Assembly (NCBI GenBank): GCA_016180425.1
Contig: JACPBF010000003.1
Coordinates: 51,537-115,536, forward strand
Source: Elusimicrobiota bacterium
GTDB lineage: Bacteria > Elusimicrobiota > Elusimicrobia > 2-02-FULL-39-32
Length of the DNA: 64,000 bases
Direction of reading: 5' to 3'
The position numbers and the translations under genes are program-made. The stretch's first letter is position 1. Every line of letters starts with the position of its first letter. The notes beneath the pieces are model-generated. The model did not search any database. It was not told where the DNA came from and saw only the letters and a program-made list of their open reading frames with translations. Below are positions 9,485 to 17,836 of this stretch, one piece after another.

Positions 9485-9531
9485 TTTTTCTTAAATTAGT
9501 TCATGCTGATAAAATGCTTTCGCAGCATGAA

Positions 9532-9822
9532 CTAGATAACCGCAAAAGGGAGCATGGCGATATCCCGGGCTCTTTTTATAGCTGAACCCAAACCCCTTTG
9601 ATGCGTGGAGCAAACTCCGGTGGAGCGGGAAGAAAAAATTTTGCCTCTTTCAGAAATAAAATTTCTTAAAAGATTCACATTCTTAAAATCAATATAACTA
9701 ATTTTATCCACGCAAAAACGGCATACTTTTCTGCGCAAAAATGGTTTTTTAAAACGGCCTTTAGGCCCAGGAGCTCCGCTTGGCCTAGAATAACCTTGTG
9801 GTCTATGAGGTAGTTGTGCCAT
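9532..9822 (-). CDS. rpsR: 30S ribosomal protein S18
   Basis: 96 residues including a basic Pro/Gly-rich N-terminal extension. The core begins at RRKVCRFC and runs through YIDFKNVNLLRNFISERGKI to THQRGLGSAIKRARDIAMLPF, standard bS18. Cysteines in CRFC and GVCSTH make this the zinc-binding form. It is 13 bases downstream of ssb. Confidence 0.97.
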   Translation of the reverse strand: MAQLPHRPQGYSRPSGAPGPKGRFKKPFLRRKVCRFCVDKISYIDFKNVNLLRNFISERGKIFSSRSTGVCSTHQRGLGSAIKRARDIAMLPFAVI

Positions 9823-9835
9823 AAAAATTATTCAC

Positions 9836-10306
9836 CTAAAATGGAATTTCTTCTTCCACCGATTCGTTTGAAGCTGTTTCTGCTTCATCATTTATTTGAG
9901 CCTGCTCAGTCTGGGGAGATGCATCTCTTGCGCCTTGACTCCCTTGACTAACCTCGCTCTTTTCTAAAAATTGGATTCTACGCGTGTCCACTTCTATGCT
10001 AGTCCGCTTTTGCCCATCTTTAGTTTCCCAGTTTCTAGAACGTAAACGTCCTTCCACGTAAACCGGGCTCCCTTTTTTTAAGCGTTCACTGCATCTTTGC
10101 GCTGTTTCCCGCCAAACCACCACAGGAATAAAAGAAGTATCATCTTTCCATTCTCCTGTAGCGTCTTTATATCTTCTATTGATAGCAAGATCTATTCGGC
10201 AGACAGCTTGACCTTTGCCAGTAAATCTTAGTTCAGGATCCCGAGTAAGTCTGCCAACTAACCTCACATCATTTAATTCATGAAGGCGAAGAGTGATAGG
10301 TGACAT
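9836..10306 (-). CDS. ssb: Single-stranded DNA-binding protein
   Basis: 156-residue SSB with an OB fold (about 12-112: NDVRLVGRLTRDPELR, then VVVWRETAQ and GSPVYVEGRLRSRNWE), a disordered acidic/Gln linker and the conserved acidic tip EEEIPF used to recruit repair and replication partners. It binds single-stranded DNA at the fork. It lies between rpsF and rpsR, 19 bases after rpsF. Confidence 0.97.
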   Translation of the reverse strand: MSPITLRLHELNDVRLVGRLTRDPELRFTGKGQAVCRIDLAINRRYKDATGEWKDDTSFIPVVVWRETAQRCSERLKKGSPVYVEGRLRSRNWETKDGQKRTSIEVDTRRIQFLEKSEVSQGSQGARDASPQTEQAQINDEAETASNESVEEEIPF

Positions 10307-10325
10307 GTTTTAAGAGCTCCTAATT

Positions 10326-10733
10326 TTAAGAAACAGGAGCTAAAGGAGGATTGGGAGATGGAGCAGCTGGAGGCAAAGGAACAGCATTTGCATCTTCCGC
10401 GGCTTCAGCCGCTGCTTTTATTTGCGGGCGAATCTTTTCTAAATGTCTGGGATCTACTTTCACAGTAAGTCCTTTTAAAATGCTATCCGTAATTCTGTAA
10501 TGCCGGGTTAACATCCCTGGAACTTTAGGGGATGCTTCAAAAATAAGATAAACATAAAAACCATCCCGGCAGCGCTTAATAGGATAAGAGAGTTTTCTTC
10601 TGCCCCAGAGTTCTGCAGTGTTCACTTTACCTTCTGAATGAGTGATCAGGGACTTTACTTTTTCTAAAGTGGCTTCCAGTTTTTCCTGAGAAATCTCACC
10701 CGGACATATAAAAATTGTTTCATACGTATTCAT
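10326..10733 (-). CDS. rpsF: 30S ribosomal protein S6
   Basis: bS6, first gene of the operon and assembly partner of S18. I choose the ATG at 10733 (MNTYETIFICPGE); a TTG four codons upstream at 10745 falls inside the predicted -10 box. The core runs through WGRRKLSYPIKRCRDGFYVYLIF and a Pro/Ala-rich tail follows. The length of 135 residues is slightly longer than Escherichia coli S6 because of that tail. Confidence 0.95.
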   Translation of the reverse strand: MNTYETIFICPGEISQEKLEATLEKVKSLITHSEGKVNTAELWGRRKLSYPIKRCRDGFYVYLIFEASPKVPGMLTRHYRITDSILKGLTVKVDPRHLEKIRPQIKAAAEAAEDANAVPLPPAAPSPNPPLAPVS

Positions 10734-10744
10734 AGCGGTTTTCA

Positions 10745-10774
10745 ATCATAGCAAATAGTTCTGGTCGGAATCAA
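10745..10774 (-). promoter_or_regulatory. Predicted sigma70 promoter of the rpsF operon
   Basis: On the minus strand, a -35 box TTGATT (10769-10774), an 18-base spacer and an extended -10 TGCTATGAT ending at 10745. The predicted transcript starts only about 4-5 bases before the rpsF ATG, so the mRNA may be nearly leaderless. The same box sequences, spacer length and flanking bases occur in front of rplU. Confidence 0.6.
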
Positions 10775-11853
10775 CTGCGAAAATGAAAATAACAAACATC
10801 CCCATCCTGAATCTGGTAATCTTTGCCCTCAGAACGTTTTAACCCTTTTTCCGCTAGAACTTTCTCTGATCCCCAACGATCAATCTCTTGAAAATGATAA
10901 ACCTCTGCTCGGATAAAACCTTTGGCAATGTCCGTATGAATTTGACCAGCAGCAGACTGGGCAGAACTCCCTTTTGGCACTGTCCAGGCTCTGGCCTCAT
11001 CGGATCCAGTAGTTAAAAAAGTAACTAAATTTAAAAGTTTATAAGATTCACGAATCAGTTTTTCCAAACCAGTTTCCTTCATTCCTAAAGCTTCCCGAAA
11101 ACTCTTTTTTTCATCCTCACTGGTCAGCTGGAGAAGCTCAGATTCAATCTTAGCTGAAATGGTTAAGGAACTAGCCCCTTGGCTTTCACTATAATTTTTA
11201 AAATTTTGAACTAAAGAATCTTTTTCAAAATTGGAATCTTCTCCCACATTGCCAACATAAAGCATGGGTTTGGCTGTAAGCAAAAAATAGGGTTTAAGCT
11301 CTTCTGGAGAAAGACCAGATTTGCGCGCAGGTTTCCCCTGATTCAAAACTTTTTCTATTTTTTCTAAATGTTCCAATCTCAGTTTAGATTCTTTGTCTCC
11401 AGAACGAGCAGAGCCTTGGCACTTGTCAATCTGTTTTTCTATGGTTTGAAGATCCGCAAGATTAAGTTCTGTTTCAATCACTTCTATATCTCTAATAGGA
11501 TCTATGCCTCCCATGGTATGCACCACATCCGGATCTTGAAATAAACGAACCACATGCACAATCGCATCCACTTCCCGAATATTAGCTAAAAATTGATTTC
11601 CCAGACCCTCGCCAGAACTCGCTCCTTTGACTAAGCCTGCAATATCCACGAATTTAATGAAAGCTGGGGTAACTTTTTCCGGATTAAAAATTTCCTTTAA
11701 GCGTTTAAGGCGCTGATCCGGCACACTCACAACACCCACATTGGGCTCAATAGTGGTAAAAGGATAGTTAGAAGAAGGGGCATGAGCAGAAGTTAAAGCG
11801 TTAAAAAGGCTGGATTTCCCTACATTGGGCAGACCAACAATACCGATTTCCAT
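10771..11853 (-). CDS. ychF: Redox-regulated ATPase YchF (Obg-like)
   Basis: 360-residue Obg-family P-loop protein that binds ATP in characterised members and associates with ribosomes. P-loop GLPNVGKSS (7-15), FTTIEPNVGVV switch region, DIAGLVKGAS (G3), a coiled-coil insertion (about 130-200) and a C-terminal TGS domain with TVPKGSSAQSAAGQIH. It is 2 bases downstream of proB. The predicted rpsF promoter overlaps its stop codon, so the two transcription units are tightly packed. Confidence 0.96.
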   Translation of the reverse strand: MEIGIVGLPNVGKSSLFNALTSAHAPSSNYPFTTIEPNVGVVSVPDQRLKRLKEIFNPEKVTPAFIKFVDIAGLVKGASSGEGLGNQFLANIREVDAIVHVVRLFQDPDVVHTMGGIDPIRDIEVIETELNLADLQTIEKQIDKCQGSARSGDKESKLRLEHLEKIEKVLNQGKPARKSGLSPEELKPYFLLTAKPMLYVGNVGEDSNFEKDSLVQNFKNYSESQGASSLTISAKIESELLQLTSEDEKKSFREALGMKETGLEKLIRESYKLLNLVTFLTTGSDEARAWTVPKGSSAQSAAGQIHTDIAKGFIRAEVYHFQEIDRWGSEKVLAEKGLKRSEGKDYQIQDGDVCYFHFRS

Positions 11854-11855
11854 AC

Positions 11856-12965
11856 TTATGGAAGCAAAACTAAAGAATCTCGATGAATCACTTCAACTTG
11901 AACCGTATTTTTAATAATTTTTTTAATTTCGCTGGATTTTCTTCCTTTAATTTTTTGAAGCTCATCAGAAGAAAAAGAGACAATGCCTCTGGCAAATTCC
12001 TGGCCATCTTCAGCTTTTACCCTCACCACATCTTTTTTAACAAAATTTCCTTTGACCTCTAAAACCCCTGCTGGCAAAAGGCTCACTTTTCTCCCTTTTA
12101 AAATAAGCTCTGCTCCCTGATCCACAAAAATTTCTCCCTTTGGAACCGCGCTAAATAGGATCCATTTTTCTTTGGCTGTCAGAGAGCCTGCAGGAACAAA
12201 TTTTGTTCCAATAGGCTCCCCGCTTAAGATTTCGCTTAAAACATTTTTTCTAAACGCATTGGCAATGATCATGGTAACACTGCTAGCTGTAGCGATCTTT
12301 GCCGCATCTATTTTAGATGCCATGCCTCCGGTCCCCAAACTGCTTTTTATCCCTTTCCAAACTAACTTTTCAATTTCCGGAGTTATTTGAGGAATCAAAG
12401 GAAGTATCTCTGATTCTTTGCCTTTTTGAGAAGAATAAAGACCATCCACATCGCTTAAAATCACTAAAAGATCCGCGTCAATTTTTGCAGCCACTAAAGC
12501 TGAAAGCTGATCATTATCCCCAAACCGAATTTCTTCTGTTGCCACAGTATCATTCTCATTAATGATAGGCACAATGCCAAACTTTAAAAGAGTTAAAAGA
12601 GTTTGACGCGCGTTTAAATATCTTTGCCTATCGCCAAAATCCCCTCTGGTTAAAAGCACTTGAGCTACCATGAGATCCACATTTTTAAAAAGCTGCTGAT
12701 AGGTCTGCATGAGAGAGACTTGCCCGAGAGCCGCCAAAGCCTGTTTTTTAGCAATATCCTGGGGCCGATCCTGCCAAGACAAGGATTTCATTCCCATGCC
12801 AATCGCTCCGGAAGTAACCAAAAGGAGCTCCTTACCTTCAGAACGAATCCTAGAGAATTCCTGAACTAAAGAGCCCAGAGTAGAATGAGCCGCATCTGTT
12901 TCTGCCAAACTTTTAGTCAAAACAGAAGTCCCAATCTTGATGACAATTCTTTTAAATTCTTTCAT
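11856..12965 (-). CDS. proB: Glutamate 5-kinase
   Basis: First enzyme of proline synthesis (glutamate to glutamyl-5-phosphate). The amino-acid-kinase domain spans about 1-255 (IVIKIGTSVL, VTSGAIGMG, INENDTVAT, FGDNDQLSALVA, LSDVDGLY); a C-terminal PUA domain spans about 270-355. Length 369 matches the two-domain form. proA, the usual next gene, is not in the window. In many bacteria proB sits directly beside obg; here a 1.4-kb stretch with two extra genes separates them. Confidence 0.95.
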   Translation of the reverse strand: MKEFKRIVIKIGTSVLTKSLAETDAAHSTLGSLVQEFSRIRSEGKELLLVTSGAIGMGMKSLSWQDRPQDIAKKQALAALGQVSLMQTYQQLFKNVDLMVAQVLLTRGDFGDRQRYLNARQTLLTLLKFGIVPIINENDTVATEEIRFGDNDQLSALVAAKIDADLLVILSDVDGLYSSQKGKESEILPLIPQITPEIEKLVWKGIKSSLGTGGMASKIDAAKIATASSVTMIIANAFRKNVLSEILSGEPIGTKFVPAGSLTAKEKWILFSAVPKGEIFVDQGAELILKGRKVSLLPAGVLEVKGNFVKKDVVRVKAEDGQEFARGIVSFSSDELQKIKGRKSSEIKKIIKNTVQVEVIHRDSLVLLP

Positions 12966-13080
12966 GATTTATGACTGTAAAATTAGAAAAATTTGCTTTT
13001 AATCAGTCTAATATCTTACCATTTCTAAATTATTACTGGCATGTCTTTAAAAAAAATTTCTTAATAAATGCCAACTCATT

Positions 13081-14100
13081 ATGAACAAACAACCATTTAC
13101 TTTTTCCTTAAAAATTGAAACCCTCTTAGGAATAGGAGGCATTATTCTTTTAGGCTGGATGATCCATAAAATTGGGCTGCCGCTTTTAATAGAAAATCTT
13201 AAAAATTTTGGATTACTCCCTATGGTTTTTCTTATTTTATTCTATACCTTAGCTCAAATTTTTTTCTGCCTTGCCTGGTTTGTGATCCTTAAAAACATAA
13301 ATACAAAGGCCGGTTTCTGGGAAACGTTCCTTGTCTATGCGGCAGGAGATGCTTTAAACATGACAGTCCCTTCTGGGAACCTGGCTGGGGAACCTGTAAA
13401 GGTGATGCTTTTCAAAGATAAAATCCCTTCAACTCAAATGATCTCTTCTGTGACCATTTACAAATTTTGGGATTTCATCTCTTTAACCCTATTTTTACTC
13501 GCAGGATGGCTCTTTCATTTTTTCTTTTATTCTCTGCCTTTAAGCTGGAACATTGCCGCAGGCATCATGATTTTTGGCATGACCCTTGTCTCTTTACTAC
13601 TATTTGTTCTGCAAAAAAAAGGGTTGTACCTTCCTACAGGAAAATGGCTTTCCAAAATCGCTCTTTTAGAGAGTTGGATTGTAGGCAAGTTGGAATCAGC
13701 TCATTTAATAGATCAGGACATTAGAAACTTTTATATTGTCCATCCTATAAAATTCTTTCAATCCATCCTTTTTAATTTTTTAGCTTGGTTTGGCGGAGTC
13801 ATAGAAATCATGCTTTTTATGAAATTCCTTGGTCTAGAAACCAGCTTTCAAGCTGCCTTCACCATAGAGACATTTTCACTCTTTATTAATAACCTTGCTT
13901 TTTTTGTGCCAGCTCGTTTAGGCGTGGGAGAAGGGGGGAGAGTCCTGCTTTTTATTACTCTGGGATACCCTCCCTCTAGCGGAATGTCTTATGGAATTAT
14001 ACGCAGAATTCGGGAAACTGTCTGGATTGGATTTGGTTTGGGAGTTTTACTTATTCGTAAAAGGAAGTTGAAACCAGAGCATTCACAAAATACGGGTTGA
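13081..14100 (+). CDS. LPG-synthase TM-domain (UPF0104/HpnL-like) membrane protein
   Basis: 339-residue polytopic membrane protein with about eight hydrophobic helices, of the flippase-like lysylphosphatidylglycerol synthase transmembrane family. Supporting motifs are TVPSGNLAGEPVKVML around 100-115 and FFVPARLGVGEGGRVLLF near 280-297, both characteristic. There is no C-terminal aminoacyl-transferase domain, so it is probably a lipid-handling or flippase protein. It is one of few plus-strand genes in this half of the window and is inserted between obgE and proB. Its 3' end abuts the truncated vapC toxin remnant. Substrate unknown. Confidence 0.75.
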   Translation: MNKQPFTFSLKIETLLGIGGIILLGWMIHKIGLPLLIENLKNFGLLPMVFLILFYTLAQIFFCLAWFVILKNINTKAGFWETFLVYAAGDALNMTVPSGNLAGEPVKVMLFKDKIPSTQMISSVTIYKFWDFISLTLFLLAGWLFHFFFYSLPLSWNIAAGIMIFGMTLVSLLLFVLQKKGLYLPTGKWLSKIALLESWIVGKLESAHLIDQDIRNFYIVHPIKFFQSILFNFLAWFGGVIEIMLFMKFLGLETSFQAAFTIETFSLFINNLAFFVPARLGVGEGGRVLLFITLGYPPSSGMSYGIIRRIRETVWIGFGLGVLLIRKRKLKPEHSQNTG

Positions 14101-14137
14101 AGGAGTAACCAGAAGTATCAAGCAAGATTCGGTTCAT
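14051..14137 (-). pseudogene. Truncated VapC/FitB-type PIN toxin remnant
   Basis: An ATG at 14137 overlaps the antitoxin stop (cgATGA), exactly where the toxin of a VapBC pair starts. It encodes MNRILLDTSGYS, which fits the first beta-strand and catalytic Asp of a PIN-domain toxin. After residue 13 the frame runs into the 3' end of the oppositely oriented membrane-protein gene and stops at 14051-14053 after 28 residues instead of about 130. So only the N-terminus remains and the other catalytic acids are gone. The deletion junction is near 14100. The family call is inference from 12 residues plus the ATGA overlap. Confidence 0.7.
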
Positions 14138-14397
14138 CGCCATAATTCTGAATCAATCCTTCTTAATTCAGTTAGTCCTTTCTCAAATCTTGCCGCCTCC
14201 GATTTCGACCAAGCCCCTGCTAAACGATCCAAGTCATGATAAATAAAATTCTTTTTTTGCCGCAGATGCCGCCTTTGAAGATTTTCTTCAAGAAGTTCAA
14301 TCACGGCTTTATTCATGCTGGAGTGAGTTTCGCTTGCTTTTTTTTCTATCTTCCTTGCAAGTTCGCTTGGAACATTCCGTAAAGTGATAGCCTTCAA
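14134..14397 (-). CDS. Orphan VapB/FitA-like ribbon-helix-helix antitoxin
   Basis: Starting at TTG 14397 the protein reads (M)KAITLRNVPSELARKI, a FitA/Arc-type ribbon-helix-helix start, followed by a C-terminal part that would wrap the toxin (FIYHDLDRLAGAWSKSEA). The start is decided by a strong Shine-Dalgarno AAAGGAGG (14407-14414), 9 bases upstream; two in-frame ATGs at 14421 and 14418 lie before that site and would leave it inside the gene. It would neutralise a PIN-domain ribonuclease and repress its own promoter, but the toxin gene downstream is truncated. So it may now act only as a DNA-binding protein or protect against related toxins. Confidence 0.78.
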   Translation of the reverse strand: MKAITLRNVPSELARKIEKKASETHSSMNKAVIELLEENLQRRHLRQKKNFIYHDLDRLAGAWSKSEAARFEKGLTELRRIDSELWR

Positions 14398-14424
14398 GAG
14401 ATCAAGCCTCCTTTGCATCATTTA

Positions 14425-14470
14425 ATGCATCTATATGCATCATACTAGAGGCATGTTGACTCTTTGTCAA
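14425..14470 (-). promoter_or_regulatory. Promoter and probable operator of the antitoxin gene
   Basis: Minus strand: -35 TTGACA (14465-14470), a 17-base spacer and -10 TAGTAT (14442-14447), close to consensus. Just downstream is an inverted repeat made of two ATGCAT half-sites separated by 4 bases (14425-14440), well placed for binding by the ribbon-helix-helix antitoxin. The -35 box overlaps the obgE stop codon. Confidence 0.65.
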
Positions 14471-15744
14471 GGGTTAAGAGATGTGCCGGGAGAGTAGTTA
14501 AACTCCATGGTGCCAATATGGACTAAATCTCCGGCTTGGCAGCCATGTTTTTCTAAAGCCTTTTCCACTCCCATTTTTTTTAAGATATTTTGAAATCTGC
14601 TCACCGCTTCTTCCTGTTTAAAATTCGTCATTGCAAAAAGCCTTTCGATTTTTTTACCTTTAACTCTAAAACTTTTTTCCTCTTGTTCAATAGAAAATTC
14701 ATCTTCAAAAATAAATCGTCCTACTGCGCTTTCTTTAGGGATTTCCTCATCCACAGGTTCCTTAATGGTTTTTAACTTCTTAATAACCAAAGAAAGAATT
14801 TCCTGAATTCCAGCTCCTGAAACTGCTGAAATTCCTAAAATTTCTTTGCCTTTTAGAGATTTTTTAAATTTTTTTAATTCTTCTTCAGCTCCTGTTAAAT
14901 CCATCTTTGTCATAACCACCAAAACAGGTTTCTTTGATAACTTTAAACTATAGTGCCTAATTTCTTTTTGAATAGAACGAAAATGCTCTAAAGGTGTTTT
15001 TCCATCATACCCAAAAACATCCACTAAATGAACCAACATTCTGGTCCGTTCCACATGCCGCAGAAACTCTAAGCCCAAACCTTTGCCTAGATGCGCTCCT
15101 TCAATCAATCCTGGAATATCTGCAACAACAAAACTTTTTTCTTTGAACTTAGCTACTCCTAAATTAGGGGAAAGAGTGGTAAAAGGATAGTCTGCAATTT
15201 TAGGTCTGGCTGCAGAAATTCTAGAAAGCAGGGTGGATTTCCCAGCATTAGGGCATCCGATAAGACCTACATCTGCTATTAATTTTAGTTCTAAATCTAA
15301 AGTAACAGTTTCTCCGGGCTCTCCTTTTTCCGCAATCCTTGGAGCATTATTTCTAGAAGTTTTAAAAGAAGCATTGCCCCTTCCTCCTCGTCCTCCATGG
15401 GCAATGAGCAAAACCTCTTTATCTTTACGCAAATCACCTACCATTTTCCCTTCTCTATAGACAACAGTCCCGCAAGGTACTCGAATCGTAAGGTCTTGCC
15501 CGCTTTTCCCTGCTTTGTCCCATCCGCTTCCAGCAGTTCCATTTTCTGCTTTAAAATGAGGATGCTTAACAAAATCTAACAAGGTGGTAATATTTTGATC
15601 CGCAACTAAAAACAGGTCCCCTCCTGCTCCGCCATTCCCGCCATTTGGGCCGCCAAAAGGAATATACTTTTCTCTGCGAAAGGAAAGACAGCCATCGCCG
15701 CCAGATCCTGCCTGAACAATTAATTGAGCTTTATCAATAAACAT
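14467..15744 (-). CDS. obgE: GTPase Obg (CgtA)
   Basis: 425-residue ribosome-assembly GTPase. The N-terminal glycine-rich Obg fold (1-157; GGDGCLSFRREKY, GGNGGAGGDL), the G domain (GCPNAGKST at about 163-171, DIPGLIEGAH, TKMD) and a C-terminal OCT domain (about 345-415) are all present. It follows rpmA and rplU in the classic rplU-rpmA-obg order; a 76-base gap precedes it. Confidence 0.97.
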   Translation of the reverse strand: MFIDKAQLIVQAGSGGDGCLSFRREKYIPFGGPNGGNGGAGGDLFLVADQNITTLLDFVKHPHFKAENGTAGSGWDKAGKSGQDLTIRVPCGTVVYREGKMVGDLRKDKEVLLIAHGGRGGRGNASFKTSRNNAPRIAEKGEPGETVTLDLELKLIADVGLIGCPNAGKSTLLSRISAARPKIADYPFTTLSPNLGVAKFKEKSFVVADIPGLIEGAHLGKGLGLEFLRHVERTRMLVHLVDVFGYDGKTPLEHFRSIQKEIRHYSLKLSKKPVLVVMTKMDLTGAEEELKKFKKSLKGKEILGISAVSGAGIQEILSLVIKKLKTIKEPVDEEIPKESAVGRFIFEDEFSIEQEEKSFRVKGKKIERLFAMTNFKQEEAVSRFQNILKKMGVEKALEKHGCQAGDLVHIGTMEFNYSPGTSLNP

Positions 15745-15820
15745 AAATTTTAATCCATCTGAATAATTCTGGCTTAGGGAAGAAAAGTGTAAAGAAAAGA
15801 AAAACTTCTAAAGATGCGGT

Positions 15821-16075
15821 TTAGGAAGGGTAAACGCTGACTTGCTTTTTGCCTCGTTTAAACCATTCGAACTTTACAACGCCATTAACTCTAGAAAAAA
15901 GCGTGTCATCCGAACCAATGCCTACATTTATGCCCGGAAAAAATTTAGTTCCACGCTGACGCACAATCACTGAACCAGCCAAGATATGTTCTCCGCCAAA
16001 CGCTTTAACGCCTAATCTTTGTCCGTGACTGTCTCTGCCGTTAGAGGTTGAGCCTTGAGATTTAGTATGCGCCAT
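15821..16075 (-). CDS. rpmA: 50S ribosomal protein L27
   Basis: 84 residues. [20 protein letters not shown] and [14 protein letters not shown] match bL27, whose N-terminal tail reaches the peptidyl-transferase centre. There is no Firmicute-type cleavable N-terminal extension. It starts 2 bases after rplU ends. Confidence 0.97.
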   Translation of the reverse strand: MAHTKSQGSTSNGRDSHGQRLGVKAFGGEHILAGSVIVRQRGTKFFPGINVGIGSDDTLFSRVNGVVKFEWFKRGKKQVSVYPS

Positions 16076-16077
16076 GT

Positions 16078-16395
16078 TTAAAGACTGATCTCCTTTACTT
16101 CAATTTCTGTTAGGTTTTGCCGATGGCCTTGAATTTTTTTATAACCTTTTTTAGATCGTTTCTTAAATATAATAACTTTATCTGCGCGGAAATGTCTCAC
16201 TACTTTTGCTACGACTTTACTGTTAGCCACAAAAGGCTGTCCTATCTGAAGATTAGAGCCATTGTCCCCATTAATCAATAAAACTTCTGGAATTTGTACT
16301 TCAGCGCCTAGTTCTTGAGGAAGTTTTTCCACGCTAAGCCTGGTTCCATTTTCTACCCTATATTGTTTTCCGCCTGTTTGAATAATTGCGTACAT
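16078..16395 (-). CDS. rplU: 50S ribosomal protein L21
   Basis: 105 residues: [14 protein letters not shown], the Lys/Arg-rich [16 protein letters not shown] segment and a TEIEV ending are standard for bL21. First gene of rplU-rpmA-obgE. No Shine-Dalgarno is visible, which fits the nearly leaderless promoter just upstream. Confidence 0.97.
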   Translation of the reverse strand: MYAIIQTGGKQYRVENGTRLSVEKLPQELGAEVQIPEVLLINGDNGSNLQIGQPFVANSKVVAKVVRHFRADKVIIFKKRSKKGYKKIQGHRQNLTEIEVKEISL

Positions 16396-16404
16396 AAGGT
16401 ATCA

Positions 16405-16434
16405 ATCATAGCAAAAAATATAGAAATAAATCAA
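16405..16434 (-). promoter_or_regulatory. Predicted sigma70 promoter of rplU
   Basis: Minus strand: TTGATT (16429-16434), an 18-base spacer and extended -10 TGCTATGAT (TATGAT at 16405-16410). The ATG is 9 bases after the -10, so the predicted 5' leader is only about 2-3 bases. The arrangement is the same as at rpsF. Confidence 0.6.
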
Positions 16435-16501
16435 TAGTAAATTCCAATCAACAGGATAGGATATTCGGGTTTAATCATTGGACTTGTGATTAGCGCAATC
16501 T

Positions 16502-16903
16502 CTAAACCAAAACAGCTCTAAAAGGATGGGGAAAAAGTTTTTTGAGTTTTTCAGATTTAGTTTTTCCTTCTTTATCCAGATAAAGCACAACCATTTCTTT
16601 AGTAAACTCTGAGAAAGCTTGCAGGCAGGCTCCGCAAGGAGTAATTCCCTTTTTTCCAACCGCTATTACAGCAAGCGCTAAAAAATCTTTTTCTCCTTCG
16701 GAAACTGCTTTTACCAAAGCTACCCTTTCAGCGCAAAGGGTTAAACCATAAGAAGCATTTTCAACATTGCATCCAGTATAGATGCGCCCTTCCCTTGTTA
16801 AAAGGGCAGCGCCTACCTTAAATTTAGAGTAGGGAGCGTAAGCGAATTCTACGGCTTCTTTTGCCGCCTGAAAAAGTTTTCTGACCTCTCTTTTTTTAAT
16901 CAA
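16502..16903 (-). CDS. cdd: Cytidine deaminase
   Basis: Homotetrameric-type cytidine/deoxycytidine deaminase (133 residues). Zinc ligands and catalytic Glu are visible: C57-A-E59 (TLCAERVAL) and P89-C90-G-A-C93 (TPCGACLQAF). YAPYSKFKVGAAL is the conserved substrate-side segment. It turns (deoxy)cytidine into (deoxy)uridine for the phosphorylase encoded 3.2 kb downstream. It is 13 bases upstream of mtnP in the same direction, so they are likely co-transcribed. Confidence 0.95.
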   Translation of the reverse strand: MIKKREVRKLFQAAKEAVEFAYAPYSKFKVGAALLTREGRIYTGCNVENASYGLTLCAERVALVKAVSEGEKDFLALAVIAVGKKGITPCGACLQAFSEFTKEMVVLYLDKEGKTKSEKLKKLFPHPFRAVLV

Positions 16904-16916
16904 ATCCGATTTTTAT

Positions 16917-17804
16917 TTATTTCTTCTGAATGTATTTGCCAACAATCAATTCCAACTTTTTTAAAGTTTTCTTATTTAAATATTTAGGATTGGTTTGTAT
17001 TGCAAACTTGGCTGCGCTAGCGCATTCACAGCTTCTTTCCCTAGCCAATTTAGAAATACTGGCTTTAATTAGCTTTTTAACATTTGCCACATTCGCCTGA
17101 ATCGTAGCCACCACTTTATCCACGGAAACTTCTTCCCCTTCTTTCCATACATCATAATCTGTCACTAAAGCGATGGTGATATAACAGATTTCAGCTTCCC
17201 GAGCTAAACGAGCTTCAGGCAGGTTCGTCATTCCAATAATAGAAAAACCCAAATTCCTCCAAACTTTCGACTCTGCTTTAGTAGAAAAATTTGGACCCTC
17301 TATGATCACAAAAGTTCCTCCTTTATGAATTGGAAGCCCTAACTCTTGAGCGGTCTGGTGCACCTGATCTGTTAAAATAGAACAATAAGGATTTGCAAAA
17401 GGGGTGTGCCCCACTACGCCTTCTCCATAAAAAGTAGATCCTGGACGGGATTTAGTCCGATCAAAAAGCTGGTCTGGAATGACAAAATGGCGCGGGGGCA
17501 GCTCTTCTTTTAAAGAACCGCAGGCAGAAACAGAAATGATCTGCTCCACTCCTAAAGATTTTAAGGCCCAGATGTTTGCTCTAGAATTAAGTTCAGATGG
17601 CAGAATCGTATGCCCGCGACCATGCCGGGGTAAAAAAGCCACATTGACTCCTTCCACAGTTCCTAACATGATAGAATCTGAAGGATTGCCAAAAGGGGTT
17701 TTTATTTTAATCTCTTTTAGATTTTGAATGCCTTCAATTTCATAAACTCCGCTTCCGCCAATGACTCCAACCTGCGCTTGATTTTTTGAAACTTTCTTTT
17801 TCAT
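16917..17804 (-). CDS. mtnP: S-methyl-5'-thioadenosine phosphorylase / purine nucleoside phosphorylase
   Basis: Trimeric PNP/MTAP-family phosphorylase (295 residues). IGGSGVYEIEG holds the phosphate loop; LPRHGRGHTILPSELN, SACGSLKEELPP and IEGPNFSTKAES are family signatures, and GMTNLPEARLAREAE resembles MTAP more than PNP. It splits methylthioadenosine (or purine nucleosides) with phosphate. It lies between recJ and cdd within a nucleoside-catabolism group. Substrate range (MTA, inosine, deoxyadenosine) cannot be decided from sequence alone. Confidence 0.88.
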   Translation of the reverse strand: MKKKVSKNQAQVGVIGGSGVYEIEGIQNLKEIKIKTPFGNPSDSIMLGTVEGVNVAFLPRHGRGHTILPSELNSRANIWALKSLGVEQIISVSACGSLKEELPPRHFVIPDQLFDRTKSRPGSTFYGEGVVGHTPFANPYCSILTDQVHQTAQELGLPIHKGGTFVIIEGPNFSTKAESKVWRNLGFSIIGMTNLPEARLAREAEICYITIALVTDYDVWKEGEEVSVDKVVATIQANVANVKKLIKASISKLARERSCECASAAKFAIQTNPKYLNKKTLKKLELIVGKYIQKK

Positions 17805-17836
17805 TTTTTTTTAATTTCCTCCCTCATTAGTTCTAG

